Positions 23,633 to 36,418 of a DNA stretch of 64,000 bases are shown here, piece by piece. This DNA comes from Xenosphaeropsis pyriputrescens (taxonomy: Eukaryota > Ascomycota > Leotiomycetes > Phacidiales > Phacidiaceae). Below the pieces are notes generated by a model, which saw nothing but the letters and a program-made list of their open reading frames with translations, was not told the DNA's origin and did not search any database. The stretch's first letter is position 1, and every line of letters starts with the position of its first letter. Made by a program: the position numbers and the translations under genes. The stretch lies in assembly GCA_022609375.1 (NCBI GenBank), contig JAGKQE010000011.1, positions 186,001-250,000 on the forward strand. The letters run 5' to 3'.

Positions 23633-25242
23633 ATGTCTGCCCAATCCTCTTCCAATCCCTTCCGTCGACCGACGTCAGCTGGTCCAACAACATCCATAGA
23701 TCCGGCTCTCCCAGATGCTGACCCTCATTTGAATACTGGTATGCCAGTGCAACCCACGTATTCCTTATGGAAATTGGCTGATGAACAGAAGATCCAGTGC
23801 AGTTGAAAGTGAAGAAGAGAGTCCGCGTACAATCACCTCCCCCATCTTCGCCAGAAGATTATTTGAATTCTGCAACAAACCCTCAATCTTTCAGCAATGA
23901 CCCTTTCGAAGCTCCTGAAAACACTGTTGACGATGATGGTTCAGCAAAACCGCCACGTTCTGTACCCCTGAACCCCTTCTCAAAAACTCTAGAAGATATC
24001 GAGCGTGCTGGGTCAATAGCGGAGACGTCAGCACCATCACAAAACAACAATGCGGCGGGAAGGGCATCATTGGACGTCGATGCCTTCAAGCGGCTACTTT
24101 TAACAGGAAATGCAGGTCTTGGTAGTGGAACAGATACGGCATCTACATCACGGCAGTCAATTTTTGAACCAATACAGGAGCCACACCCTGAATCACCCAG
24201 GACTTCTCATGAGATATCTGACGATGAGCGGCAACGAATGGGATTGGGACGTTCAGGATCGAACCGACAGAAGCCACCCCCACCGAGTTCAAAACATGGG
24301 AGATCGATAAAGCTGGAACTTGGGAAAGACTTCAATGAGGTTGGTGTGGAAACCCCACCATTATCAGCACACTCGAAGCTATCTCAAAGTTCCGGACCAT
24401 CGACACCTACGTTGAGAGATATCAATAAGCCCCTTCCACCAGCACCAAATCGTGCAAGCCATGAGTCTGATCGTGAGGAATCAATATTTGATAGAGAGTC
24501 TGCTGGAAAGGTCCCAGAACTTGACCCTCCATCACCGCCTCGAGGTTCGAGGCGGAAGACACCACCAGCTCCGCCAGTTTCGAGGCGACATAGTCAGTTG
24601 GTTTCTGATTCAAAACTGACGAGGAATAACTCCGGAAGACTCTCACCGAGATTGGAGGAAGGCTCCGAGGAGAACAATGAAAGTACCAAGAGTAAATCCT
24701 GGAACACCACTGGCACAAAGGCACCACCGCCACCTCCAACACGACGACCTATTTCCGTCATAAGATCAACATCACAAAATAGTACAGTATTCGTCGAGTC
24801 GCCATCGGAATCAACAGTGGATCTTACGAACATACCCGCAGCAAAGTCAGCATCTGCTCCTTTGCCACCACCATCTCGTGCCTCATCCCATCGCAAGTCG
24901 TCTGGGAGACCAGCGTCTATCACCAGTATCGAATCGACAGGTAGCAAACGACAAACTTCGATACCCCCACTACCACCTCCCCGTCGTCGTGCATCGAGTC
25001 GAAACAGCATGGAAGCTCCTGCATTTTCAGCAGGTGCATCTAGAGCCAGTGGAGAATATTTCAGGCAGAGCATGGATAGCGCAAGAAGAAGCTCTAATGG
25101 GTCGCAGATGTCACACTCGTCGCAACTCGATGGAAGCCAGAACCCCGGCCCCAATACTGAAGATATACTAGCCGAAATCGCAGCGTTACAAAGAGATCTA
25201 GACGTCGCGAGGAGTCAGACTATCAAAAAGGAAAGCAGCTAG
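23633..25242 (+). CDS. Proline-rich, intrinsically disordered protein with SH3-ligand-like motifs
   Basis: Exons 23633-23738 and 23798-25242 give 516 residues after removal of a 59-nt intron. I do not recognise a catalytic or folded domain. The sequence is rich in Pro, Ser and Arg and holds many PxxP-type segments with basic flanks, such as KTPPAPPVSRRHS, APPPPPTRRP, and LPPPRRRASSR, which are typical SH3-domain ligands. The N-terminal half has VKVKKRVRVQSPPPSSP and NPFSKTLEDIE, and about residues 145-160 carry a LDVDAFKRLLLTG helix. The last 30 residues (EDILAEIAALQRDLDVAR) could form a short coiled coil. Such proteins commonly scaffold actin or polarity machinery, but that is only a suggestion. 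The start ATG 23633 is the first one giving the SSNPFRRP terminus. Confidence 0.8.
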
Positions 25243-26279
25243 GTGCATGAATTGACATCATGTGGATGGGAGTCTATGACGGCATGACTCGCTATACGGC
25301 GGTGAAGGAAATCCGCATCGTCGGTCCAGACTATTTTCCTTGCCTCCACAAACAATTACTACGACATCACGGAGGCTTGTTCCTATTGACACCATCGAAA
25401 GTGTTGTGAAAGCCTGCGAAATCCCATCTCATCCATCTAGGCAGCATCATAGCTATCTGATTTCTCATTCCGGTGGACCGTGTCGTATTGAGGCAACTTC
25501 AGCTAAGCCGTCGCGCTTCTCCATTGATACGAAGGGTAAGTGCTATCGAGACTCTCTGCGCCACGTGAACTATCTCTTGTATTCTTGGCACATCCTCCTC
25601 CGAGTGTTGGGCTGAAAGGGTGTGGGGGATCATGGAACCATCATGTATATATTGATACCGAAGAACTGGAAGCGTCACGAGACATGCTTAATGTGTCTCG
25701 GGTGTACGATGAATGAATCTACTGTTCAGAAGAGCACGAGACATATTGGGTTCTGTCTGCTTGAAATGCCATCTTCATTATTTAGACTGAATGCCAATGT
25801 CAGGCGTTCCGACAACTAATACATTTTGCTTGCCATTGACGCTTCGGCTCCACACACATCCAACGGCATGGCATGAACGTCTGACGGTCCATGCTGCTTC
25901 ACTATAACACAGTAGCACAGCACACTGGTGCGCATATGCGATGGTCCGATAAGATCCCGACTGGGCGTGAGAAGGCGGCTCAGATCCAGCGGCGGCTGCT
26001 GCTCGCTGCATTATCCATACCCTTGGGTCGATCGTGTACTTCGTGTTACCCTGCATAACATGGCAACACTTCGGATCACTGCAGACTTTATCTGAAGCAC
26101 CGTTTGCTGCAAAAAATAAAATAAAATAAACAGCGAACCCCTTCAAATTGTCACGCATGTTGCTACATAGGGCGAAGCAACCACAGGTCGCACAAGATCT
26201 ACTTTATCTGTTTTCTTTTTTATCTCCGGGCCTCGGTGAGGCGTCGGCAAGAACGGATGTCGAGCCATGAAGGGATATT

Positions 26280-26297
26280 GGGGGGGGGGGGGGGGGG
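26280..26297. repeat. Poly-G run of 18
   Basis: Eighteen consecutive G residues. Long homopolymers of G are rare in fungal genomes and are prone to length error in sequencing, so the exact count may be unreliable. Confidence 0.8.
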
Positions 26298-27178
26298 CTT
26301 ACTTTGAAGGGGGACTTGTGACTTGTGACAAGATACGCGAGCCAAAATCATCGATAAACTCGGTGCTTCTTTCTGTGTTGGGCCTTGTACGCCGCAATAG
26401 ATACTACTTGTACATACCTACCTACCTAGCCATGCATTCGAGGGCCTTGCATTCTTCAATCTGTTTGAGAAGTAGATTGGCGGTGACAATGTTTCCGACC
26501 ACCAGCCCTTGTACATACATACTCGTAGATTTGTACTTGCACTTGCACTTGCACTTGCACTTATTGAAAGGCCAACCCCCCTTCTCCATCTCCCCCCTCC
26601 CCCTGCAGAATATCCGCCATGATTTCCTGGATTTCTCCCGTTCAGGAGCGCCGCAATTCTCAGATATCACTAATCAGTGAAGCTTGTCTTGTCTTGGATC
26701 TCTCAGACACAACTACGCACCTCTTGCGCTCCTTCATCCCCCGTCCCCTCATCCCCTCATTCCCTCATCCCCTCATCGTCTTATTCTCTCACTCCCCCCC
26801 CTCCCCCCCCCCCATGGGCGTGCAGTCGCAGTACAATGCCGCAGGGCGTCGATGACATGCCATGCCATGACGGGCTGAGATTTGAAATGGAGGGCCCAGA
26901 ACGTTTCTTGTCCCCTTCTCCTCCTCCTCCTCCTCCACCTCATCATCATCATCACCAGATTACGATATGTATTTCCATCTTGACCCCTCGCATGTTTGAC
27001 TTTCGCAATATCCAAGGCCGGGGGGAGAGGAGGGGGCGTCGGAGCTTCCCCTCCTTCCCTTGCAGGCCTGGCCTTCTGCCTCGTGGGAATAAGAATGGAA
27101 TGATGGTCCGTCGTGCGCTGTGAGGGCCGGATATACTGCGCTGATGGAAAGGATTGTCGTGATTGTCGGGATTGTCTG

Positions 27179-27225
27179 GTGATTGTCTGATTGACCGATT
27201 GACTGATTGACTGATTGACTGATTG
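27179..27225. repeat. GATTGACT octamer tandem repeat
   Basis: Tandem copies of GATTGACT with variant first units (GATTGTCT, GATTGACC). It lies in gene-free DNA. Confidence 0.8.
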
Positions 27226-27588
27226 TCGAGGTACGGTTGTGTCGCTCTCTGGCGTACGAGTAGTGCCTATTGGCAGGGTCCACCGCGGCGTGCACGTCAA
27301 ACGCGTGGTTGGTTATGCGCTGCACTTGATGCTGGTCGCTGCTAAGGAATATGTACAAGTACTGTCACTGGCATCAACACCTCTGCTTGTACTTGCGGTA
27401 TGTAGTATGTAGATCTGGGCTTCCATTATCGTCTTCTCCACGCTCTCTCTCACTCTCCAGTCAATCTATCTACACGTACATAGTACAGTACTTCCAGCAT
27501 CTCCTCCGGTCTTCACCCACCCGTCACTCTACTCTGGCCATCACGCCGCGCACGTGTACAAAATGCCCGGACATGTCCCATCTCGCGC

Positions 27589-27626
27589 CTCTCCTCTCCT
27601 CTCCTCTCCTCTCCTCTCCTCTCTCC
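27589..27626. repeat. CTCCT pentanucleotide microsatellite
   Basis: Six or more perfect tandem CTCCT units, ending in a degenerate pyrimidine stretch. The strand is strongly asymmetric (pyrimidine on plus). Confidence 0.85.
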
Positions 27627-28344
27627 TCCCTGGCCTGCCCTGTCCTGGCCTGCTCGTAGCCCGCGTGTAGCGTCGTACTGGCCCGCCCGTTAGGCCTGGC
27701 TGGCTCCTGCACCTGGACCCTTTCGCCATTGCACAGCATAGCGGGCGAGCTGGTGGTGGGTGATATGGCGCACACTGACACTGACATTCTTCTTCTGCAT
27801 CTGGTAGTCCTGCTTGACTCTTACCCTGTGTGCATACATACTTGTACATACCTCGATGGGTGTTCCGGTGCTCTGACTCCGGTGCGCGGTGCTCATGCTC
27901 AAGCTCATGTTCATGTTCATGCTGACGCTACCTATCCATATCCATATCCATATCCATATTCATATTCATATCGCGCCATGCTACCGTCCGCTGCACCGTG
28001 GCTCGTTGGTTTGGTGCCGGGAATGACCGTGTTGACAGTCGACCCGACGCCGAGGCGATCTAGCTCGAGCACAGTCAAGCGCGGCTTAGATGGAGCGCCG
28101 TCGATACGAAGGGGGTGGGAGGGGGAGTAGGAGTGGGATTTAGAGTGAGATTTGAAGTGAGAGTAAAAGGGATAGTCAGTGAGATTGAGTGAGAATAAGG
28201 GAATAAGTGAGAATGAGAATGAGAATGAGAGTGGAAATGTGAGTCTTCGTCGGACGCGGGATGGCAACCAAGAACAGCTCTTGTCACGAGCAGCTTTGAC
28301 CCTCCGTTCCAGTTGAAGTTGCAGTCCCAGACCAAGTTCCAGTT

Positions 28345-28484
28345 CACTTGACTTGACTTGACTTGACTTCACTTCACTTGACTACACTTTGTAACTTTAC
28401 CATGCCGATTGAATTGGATTGAATTGGATTGGATTGGATTGGATTGATTTGATTGATTTGATTTGATTGATTTGATTGATTTGG
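28345..28484. repeat. Compound CTTGA and GATTG/GATTT pentamer repeat
   Basis: Two adjacent pentamer blocks: CTTGA copies at about 28345-28380, then a series of GGATT/GAATT and GATTT units at 28408-28484. A GGAACT series follows at about 28500-28527. Confidence 0.8.
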
Positions 28485-29902
28485 TTTGAATTCTATGGGA
28501 TTGGAATTGGAACTGGAACTGGAACTGGGTATTCCCAGCAGTCTGGCCACCGGCCCTTCCACGCATCCCCCATCTCTCTCATCTCTCATTTCTCATCTCT
28601 CATCTATTCCATCCTCCACCAGCCACAAAGGCGAAACATTTTGGAATTGGCTGCTTCAAGCACCACGCATGCACGGGGTCCTAAGCATACTCGTCGTATC
28701 TGTAATTGCCCGCACAGAGGAAATGCTTGGCCCGTCGGCCCTCTCGATCTCTGGTTCGATCTCATGGTCCCTGGTCTGCGTTTGGGGTTGATATTGAAAC
28801 TGGCATTGGGATGGGGCGCGCATGGGGCATTGGTATTGGCATGGGGGATGGTTCCCAGTAGCTTGGTGAGCATTCACTCATTCAATGGTTCCTGGCGATG
28901 CACTGTGGTATTCGGAGATGGGCCAGACACGTCAAGAAGCTACAGGTATGTATTGTGGATGGAGTCCTGAGACACTCTTGCGACTTCACTCTCGCTCATA
29001 TCTGTTGCTATGCAATGCAATGCAGATGCAGATGCACACTGTTGCAAATGGCGATGGAGATGGAGATGGAGATGGGAATGAGAATGAGAATGGGGACGCG
29101 GGTGCGGACTCGTGAGCCGCCTTTCCTGTACTCCGCGAGGTTGAGCGAGAGACCGCGGACGATTCAGAGACATCAGTCTGCAGCTCTAGCGCGCCTGTCA
29201 CGATGGAATGAGTAACGTGAGCGTAAGAGTAAGAGTCAGAGTGAGAGTGAGACCGAGGATGCAGGAAGTTGTACTTGTACATACGTATACATGTGCTTCA
29301 GATAGATGTTATGCTCGGCACGCACTCCGTCCTCCGAATACATGTGCTTGTACAGACGCACTGTAAAAGTACACACCTATCTTATCAACTCGCTGGCTGA
29401 CGCCGTCGCCTTCGCCGTCGCTGTCGCTGTCGCTGTCATTTTACGGAATAAGGCGGTGCAGGATCGACAGCGAGTAGCTCGTGCCCACGCTCATGGGGCA
29501 CGCCAATCATTTTGGAATGGGGCCTTTGGAATACAGCCGGCGCCGAGGGGGACACCTGACAGGCTCTTCCTGACGCTCCTGACGGTTCCTCATGGGCTGC
29601 TCGAGTGCGGAATGTGCTCCTACGTCGAACTCTAAGGAGTGGATAATGACAGCGTGATGATCTCGTGAGATTCAATGTGACTGATATGGATGGCGGATCT
29701 TCGAGAGAGTATGTAAGAGGAAGACTTCACTTCGCTGCTGCTGACCTTCCCGGGTGGAGTGCACAGCGCAACATCGCATCGTGAATTGAACTCTACTGTC
29801 GAGCTGGGACGCGGCACGGGGACGTGTGTTACCTAAACCATGCCCTCGTCGGGCGCTTAATTGGGGCTTAAATACGCTTATCACCGAGGCCCATTCACCC
29901 AC

Positions 29903-29990
29903 GCCCGTCATCATCATCATCATCATCATCAGCATCGTCACCACCGTCACCATCACCAGCATCACCAGCATCACCAACATCACCGCCAAC
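29903..29990. repeat. CAT/CAC triplet and CACCAGCAT compound repeat
   Basis: Seven or more CAT triplets are followed by CACCGTCACCATCAC and CACCAGCAT nonamer copies. It produces His- or Asp-rich frames that are not called as genes. Confidence 0.8.
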
Positions 29991-32900
29991 ACGCGCTTTC
30001 GACATTGAGGAAGTGATAGGCAGAGGCATCCTCGGATCTTGTCGCGAAAAGGGCATCCGCACTCCGACTCTCGAAATGTTCGGATAGCCCTTGCGCATTA
30101 CGTAGCCGCCGAAACTCTATCCCGCCCCAGCTCGCAGCGTCGTCCAGTCGTCGGTCACCGGTCGAGCTGGCAGACTGCCCTGCTGCTGGCCCCGAGATCC
30201 AGATGTCGATGTGCGGCGAAGATGTTTCTGGTAGCGAGACGAGCAAGCAAGCAAAGCAAAGCACTTGGGGAAGGGTTGGGCTGGTCGTGTCTCTGGTCGA
30301 ACGCCCGTGACAGTTCGACGGATTGGCGGGCTGGCAGGTCCGGTCCTTGGGGATTCTGGCTTGGGAGAGTCAGGTCTAGTTGAATCAACAGTGTTTTCGT
30401 GACCCCGGCTGCGTCTGTAGATAGTAACACATACACGATTCAGTGCGGCGTTCAGCTTCATTTTGCTCGAGTCAATGCACCGCCCATTGCCAAGAGAACG
30501 CGACTGTGCTTGTGCTATTTCACCCGTGTTTCTCGTTGGTATTTGCACTAATGAGGATGGCCAAGTTGCTTGTGGACATGCTCAGCGAACGAACCAACCG
30601 TTCAACAAGGGACTCGGACTCGGGCTCGACGGACTCCATGGACTCCACGGGCACTTGAACACCTCGACCGTGGAATGCCCTTTGCACAATGCAACGAAAA
30701 CGCCATTCCCCCCCCTTTGACTTCCTCCCCGCAAAGCTGGTGCACCAAAGCGCAAGTGTGAAGCAAAACACTCGAGCGAAGCTCGTATGTGCATAGTACT
30801 TCAGACGGAGACAGAGACAGAGACAGAGACGGAGACATGGACCTGCCAAAGTGCATGATACTACTCGGCATAATTTCAACTAATGAAGCTGATGTGCAAT
30901 CTACACCTACAGTATGTATGATTCCACGGCCTTGTCCCTAGCAATTCCATCTCTGCATCTATGCACCGGCGCGCGCATGCAAGGGTTCGGGAACCCCTTA
31001 GTCCATGCATAGTACGCGTGCAAAGAGTGGGAGTAATATGTAGTTGGGCAAAACACCTGACACGATGATATGTATCAAGATACCTACATACCGCACCAGA
31101 CAGAATCGAAATGCATCAAAAAGCCCCAAAGACCAAAGACCAAAAAGGGCAGTATATATATTTTAAGTTCTAGGGATTGATGATCGTGCAGACGACGTTA
31201 ACTGACTCAGTGACCGGCAACCCCCAGGTTGTTGCTGAGTATTCTGTGCTCGGATGAGTTTACCACGCCCATCTGCCGTGACAATGATGTTAAGATCAGC
31301 AAGTCTGTGGAGAACATACTTTCTCTCCTTCGCACTCTGTCCCCATAAGTAGAAAAAGCAATGCATCCAACCAGCCCAATTTCTGATCTGATGCACCTTT
31401 GGTTCCGCAGCGAAAAAGGCTTGTATTCCTTCCTTCTGCCTTTACGGAGAAGCTGTGACTCGGTTTCCTCGGTTTCCTCGGCAGAATATCCACCTTTCGT
31501 ATGGGGGAAATATGTGCTAACTAAATGTTTTCCGACGAGAAGGAAAGGAAATATTGAGCGAGGACAAGCATTTTTCTTTTCTTTTTCCTTCTCTTTCTTG
31601 GTAGTATAACCACCAATTCCCACTTAATTGAAGCGGACCCGAGAGAATGTGCTGAAGCCTTTCCCTTCTCAAACGAGTATGATGAACTGCCTGTCAACGT
31701 CCCAAGCATTGATTTATTTTCATCTTGCCAAGAAGAATAGAAAAAGAGTGAACCATTACCAGCACCTTGGACCTGAGTTGTCGGGATTCCTTGGTTTCGC
31801 TTCAGATTGCTCTCCCGGTGCACAGTTACTATGAAGGGCACCCTTCTGAGTGAGAAATGGCCCTACTGAGATCGACTGAAGCCCCCCTGGGAAGTCCAAG
31901 AGGGCCACCATTTCAGTGTATCCTCAGAAGGGAGACCCAGACATTACTATGAAGATTTGCAGCTATAATTCCAGCTGTCTGTTCTCGACTTGTGATTGAG
32001 TGCAGGCCAGTCTCTTTTCAGTCGTGTTTGCGAGAGAAGAAACGGCGCCCTGTCCAATATGGGGCTCCCTCCGAGAAACAAGAGCCACATTCGGAGATGG
32101 GGAGAAGGGGATTGACAAGAATTCCTTCGGACTTTTGTTGCTTTTTTCTTTCCATGGGAGATCGCAAGGCCGTTCTTGTGCGATTCAGAGAAGACGTCTT
32201 ATTGTGTCAGGGTCAAGGTCGGCTCTCGAAGCACTGGGTAGGGATAGTGAAAGGGTGTCAAGTGTACTTGTAAGGTTACATAACACACTACCTCGTACAT
32301 CGCAATCCCTGTGAGTACAAGTATGAGTATATATATATGTACATATGTACATAATGTACCGTCTGTATGCATTATGTATGTACATATGAGTATGAGGATG
32401 AGTATGAGTATGAGTATGAGAGTGATGGCGATGGTGTTTGTAGCGTATTATTAGACAAATACAGCAGGGTTTGAACTTCGAAGGGTGGATATCATACGGA
32501 ATTGGTACCGCGAAATGGCCCAAGGTTCCAGCAGGTTGTGGATATGTGGATATGATATGAGTATGGACATGGAGAAGGATATGCGAGGAGTAGGAGTAGG
32601 AGTAGGAGCAAGAGGCTTGAGGAGAAGGAGAAAGTCAGTTACCTTAATGAACTGATGCTCGTTTCTGTTGATTAATGATCGTACCCTTGCCCTCGTTATG
32701 CCCCTCCCACGCCGCAGGCATCACGGTCTTGAATCAGGGTTGAGCTGAGCTTAGCACGGGCAGGAGTAAGAGTACCTTAGGTGCCTTGAGATTGATTGAT
32801 TGTCCATGGACCAAGGCGCAGGAGACACAATGACAAGACAATGGCAATGTCGTCCTTTTGAGTATGCACAAGTCCAAGTATACTTTTGGCAGATGCTGGC

Positions 32901-33002
32901 AGCGGGATGTCTGGCCCACAGACATGCAAGATTGGGGAATCCTTAAGTTTCGGGACGTTGGTAGACTCGACCAGCGGTGCTGACGCCAATGCCCATTAAT
33001 GT

Positions 33003-33070
33003 CAATGCTGATGCCAATGCCAATGCCAATGCCAATGCTGATTCTGATGCTGATGCTCCTGCTGATGCTG
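33003..33070. repeat. GATGCCAAT/GATGCT compound repeat
   Basis: GCCAAT hexamers (five near-perfect copies) pass into GATGCT/GATTCT hexamers. The Met-Pro/Met-Leu open frame across it is an artefact of the repeat. Confidence 0.8.
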
Positions 33071-33215
33071 ATGCTTCCGGGCACCATCTCAATGGACTCT
33101 GGACTAACCGTTGTAAAGCGGGTCAGTATGTCACTACATTTCAAGTGTGAAGTGAGTGACTCGTCAACCGCTGAAATTGGCCATCAACGACGAGGAACGA
33201 GGGATGATTATGCGG

Positions 33216-33262
33216 TTGAGATCGAGAATGAGATCGAGGATGAGATCGAGGACGAGGACGAG
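33216..33262. repeat. GAGATCGAGGAT repeat
   Basis: Three 12-bp units of the type GAGATCGAGGAT lead into GAGGAC hexamers. It is purine-rich on the plus strand and encodes a Glu/Asp run only by chance. Confidence 0.75.
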
Positions 33263-34283
33263 GACGTGGTCAAGGTTGAGGGTTGAGGAATGAGTGTTGA
33301 GGGTTGAGGGTTAAGGGTCGAGGATAATAATGAAGGGTTGGTGGATAGTAGGTACCTAGTGAGTAAATTGATATAGTCTGTCTGTATTGTATAGAAGGCT
33401 GTACGGTACATAACATACATGCCTATCCATAATACATATAATAAAACAAACAAACACAATAAATATATAAATATATAAACAATATAGAATATAGAATACA
33501 GAATACAGAATAAACCGCATGTGCCATAGATAGATCATACCTTGCCATGCTCTCTCCATAATACCTGAACCCAACTCTGACCGTACACACATTCCATGCC
33601 TCGACTCCCATACGGGGTACGGTACCTAATATGCACACAAACGTAAACATACTTGTACACGTGCATTGCCATGCTACACCCATCCATATATATCCATCAT
33701 CAAGACTCTCTCTTCATACTTCGAAATTGTTTCGACGAAACTTTGGCTCTAATCTGAAGCCAAAAGTTGCACGGTTGATAGACAGACACAGAAGAAGGAT
33801 ACGCATAGGCACAAGAGAGGCTCTCTCCATCTGCTCACACTCACACTCACACTTACACTCATCCACATACACATACACATACACATACATAAACATACAT
33901 CAGCAGCACCATTCACCAATTACCATATCGACAGAGTCCTGAAGCTTTTCAGCCCTCACCAGACAAACAATCTCCAATATTCCAACAATCACACCCTCAA
34001 CCCGGTCAACTTGCTCTTGACTTCTCATCCGGAAGCGCACAATACCACCGAAGGGACAGGCAGGCCCATGCAACCACAAGCGACCCTCTTCCCTACAACC
34101 ACCCTCACTCATAGTGGACATATCATTTATCAGATCCCTTCTTCCCACACCCAAGGACTAACCAGTAAATAACGAGCACCCCATTTTCAACCTCAGTTTT
34201 CCAGTTTTCACTTGTGTTGTTGTCGTCGTCGTTGTTCTTGCAGACAGTACCATTTATATTCCTCTCTGGTTGATGTTACGAAG

Positions 34284-36418
34284 ATGGTCATTCTTAATCA
34301 GGAGCAACTGATGCTCGACTCTACATCGGCATCTGACAACAACGAAGATTACGAGGGATCATGGTCAGAAAATACCTCTCCTCAAAGTTCAGTCGATATT
34401 GAAGAGATCGTACGACGAAATACTCCACTGCCTTCAGCCCAGGTTCTGCGACCTCCCGTTCAGAGACACCGACATCGAAGCAACAGCAAATCCGACAGCG
34501 AACACTCAGAGGTCCCACGGTCATTTCATGGCTTTAAGTTCGCCAGCTTCAACGGTGCTCATGATCTGCAATCGAATCCGGACGGTTTCCCATCGTCGGC
34601 CTTCACCTACTTGACAACCAGTCCTGGTTGTTGCGAGGCACCATGGAACGGTCCTGGAATCGTGGAGGAGATGGGAGAAGAGATGAGTTGGGATCATACG
34701 GATAACGAGACAATGCTGGTGCCAAAGGTGGAAAGCCCTGAGGAACACGATATGGGATCTTTAGCACTCCCTACATTATCGCCTGGCCCAATTTCGGAAC
34801 CGAGTCAATTGAGGAGACCAAGAGGAAGGCCGCGAAAACACCCGATTCAGACTGTCGAAGCCATGGCAAAAGTGGCCAAAGGTAGATCGAAAACCGGGTG
34901 CATTACTTGTCGACGACGCAAGAAGAAGTGCGACGAAGCAAAGCCAGAATGTAAGTTTCTCGGGAATGAAGATAGCCCGCTCTTGCTAATCCAAAGACAG
35001 GTGTCAACTGCCAAAAGAATGCGGTGAAGTGTGAAGGATATCCAGAGAAGACCGTGTGGCGAAGCGGGAGAGAACGCGCCGAAGAAGGTACATCATCGCC
35101 ATGCCATTATTCAACGACAAGACTCTCACTGACCACATCGTCAGCTCGGCTACGGAGAACTAGCATACAGCCTAATCTACCACCCGAGATCACCTGGAAA
35201 CCCGTGATACATGGTGTTGAGACTCAAGCTGACAGGATCTTCTTCGAACACTATGTGTATTGTCTCAGCAACGTCCTCACCGCAGAACCGGACAACGAAA
35301 GCAATGCTTTCAAGGATATGCTCTTACCGAAAGCCACTGAACATCTTGGTCTTATGCATTCTATTCTATCCCTTTCATCAAAGCACATTGACTACTGCAA
35401 ACCATACGGTCAGGCTTTATTAAAGAAATACCCGGACTTCAGCGAGGAATCATTACTTAAACGCTCGAACTATCATTTTGTCGCCGCATTTGCTGAATTC
35501 GGCTCTGATATTGAGAAAGAAGGACAAGGTCTAATAACATCCGCCGAGATCACGCCAATGCGATTAGGCCAGATGCTCTGTTTTGTACTCAGCAGCATAG
35601 CTGAAGGAAACGCTCGGGGAGAGCATCGCATGCATCTTAACGCTTACAAGAGATTGCTAGAAGAATCGCCTCCTGAAGACAGCCCCTTCATCGAATTTAT
35701 CAAGGAATTTTTTTCATATCATATTTTCGCCGATGAAATCATCTACCTCCCCGAGAGCATTCAGTGTTCGACCTTGTACCACAACTGCGATGGCTTCGTT
35801 ACTCCCTCGAGCCCACTACAGCCTGAAGTTGAACGCCTGCTTGGAGTGAAAGATGGTTGCTTCGAGTATATGTCTCAGATTACACAGATTCGCAACAAAA
35901 TTCGCGCCCGCATGCAGTGCGGCTTCACACCCTGCGTCGATGCCGAGAGCCTCTATCGCGGTACAGAAATCGATGCGTGCATTCGAACTTGGTCACCTAC
36001 TTGGCCCGAAAACGATCCGAGACACATCGTTGGACTCATCTACAAGCAAATGCTTTTTGTGTATCTCTGGCGCACACTTTACCCTCCGAACCCCAATACC
36101 TTTCGTCTCGACTCTCGCATCTCTGAAAACGTGAATTATGGACTCGAGCTGCTGGAGCTGGTTGGGAAGGACGATAAAACACAGGCCATATTGTTAGCCC
36201 CTACCTTCGTCCTGGGATGCGCAGCATTTGAGCCCGAGCAGCGAAGGAAGGTGGAGACCGCCATTGACGCTATCGAAAATTATAGTGGGCTGAGAAACAC
36301 CCTCAGAGCAAGGGAACTTCTTCAGGAGATGTGGAAACTCATGGATGAGCAGAATGAGCTGAGCTGGGACTGGCAGAGCGTGGCCAAGAAAATGGGCAGC
36401 GATTTCCTCTCTACATGA
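34284..36418 (+). CDS. Zn2Cys6 transcription factor with AT-hook
   Basis: This encodes a predicted nuclear regulator of 675 residues. Exons are 34284-34950, 35001-35087 and 35145-36418. Splicing intron 1 completes the binuclear zinc cluster: C206, C209, C216, C223, C226 and C233 (CITCRRRKKKC and then CVNCQKNAVKC). Just before it, residues 178-188 are an AT-hook (RPRGRPRKHP), a less usual companion. The C-terminal two-thirds begins with VIHGVETQADRIFFEHYVYCLSNV and KDMLLPKATEHLGLMHSILSLSSKHIDY, typical of the Fungal_trans_2 regulatory domain. Intron 2 (57 nt) has no stop in frame; I call it an intron because of its CTGAC branch site and because splicing gives a cleaner linker (RAEEARLRR). ATG 34284 is the first in-frame ATG. 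Targets are unknown, and both neighbouring intergenic regions are very long. Confidence 0.92.

Larger units (their letters stand above)
25243..34283. other. Nine-kilobase gene-free region dense in simple repeats
   Basis: No gene is supportable here. Overlapping open frames on both strands are produced by repeats (poly-His, Gly-Tyr, Asn-Gln and similar runs). The repeats are mostly hexamers and pentamers of different sequence, placed every few hundred bases: ACTTGC at 26531-26562, a CCCCTCAT series at 26743-26777, CTC/CAT triplets at 26923-26956, CCATAT at 27934-27970, GAGAAT near 28205-28230, GGAGAT near 29048-29075, GAGTAT at about 32385-32420, CACTCA/CACATA at 33835-33890. The string CTTGTACATAC recurs (for example 26407, 26505, 27840, 29273). 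The part after about 33900 probably holds the promoter and leader of the Zn2Cys6 gene. Confidence 0.6.

Noticed and set aside
26773..27358. Overlapping frames in the repeat-rich region
   Set aside because: They are translations of tandem repeats (Gln-Ser and Arg runs), and several frames are open at once, as expected from simple sequence.
34284..36418. The Zn2Cys6 factor as regulator of the hydantoin cluster
   Set aside because: It is about 17 kb away, with unrelated genes between; nothing in the sequence links them.
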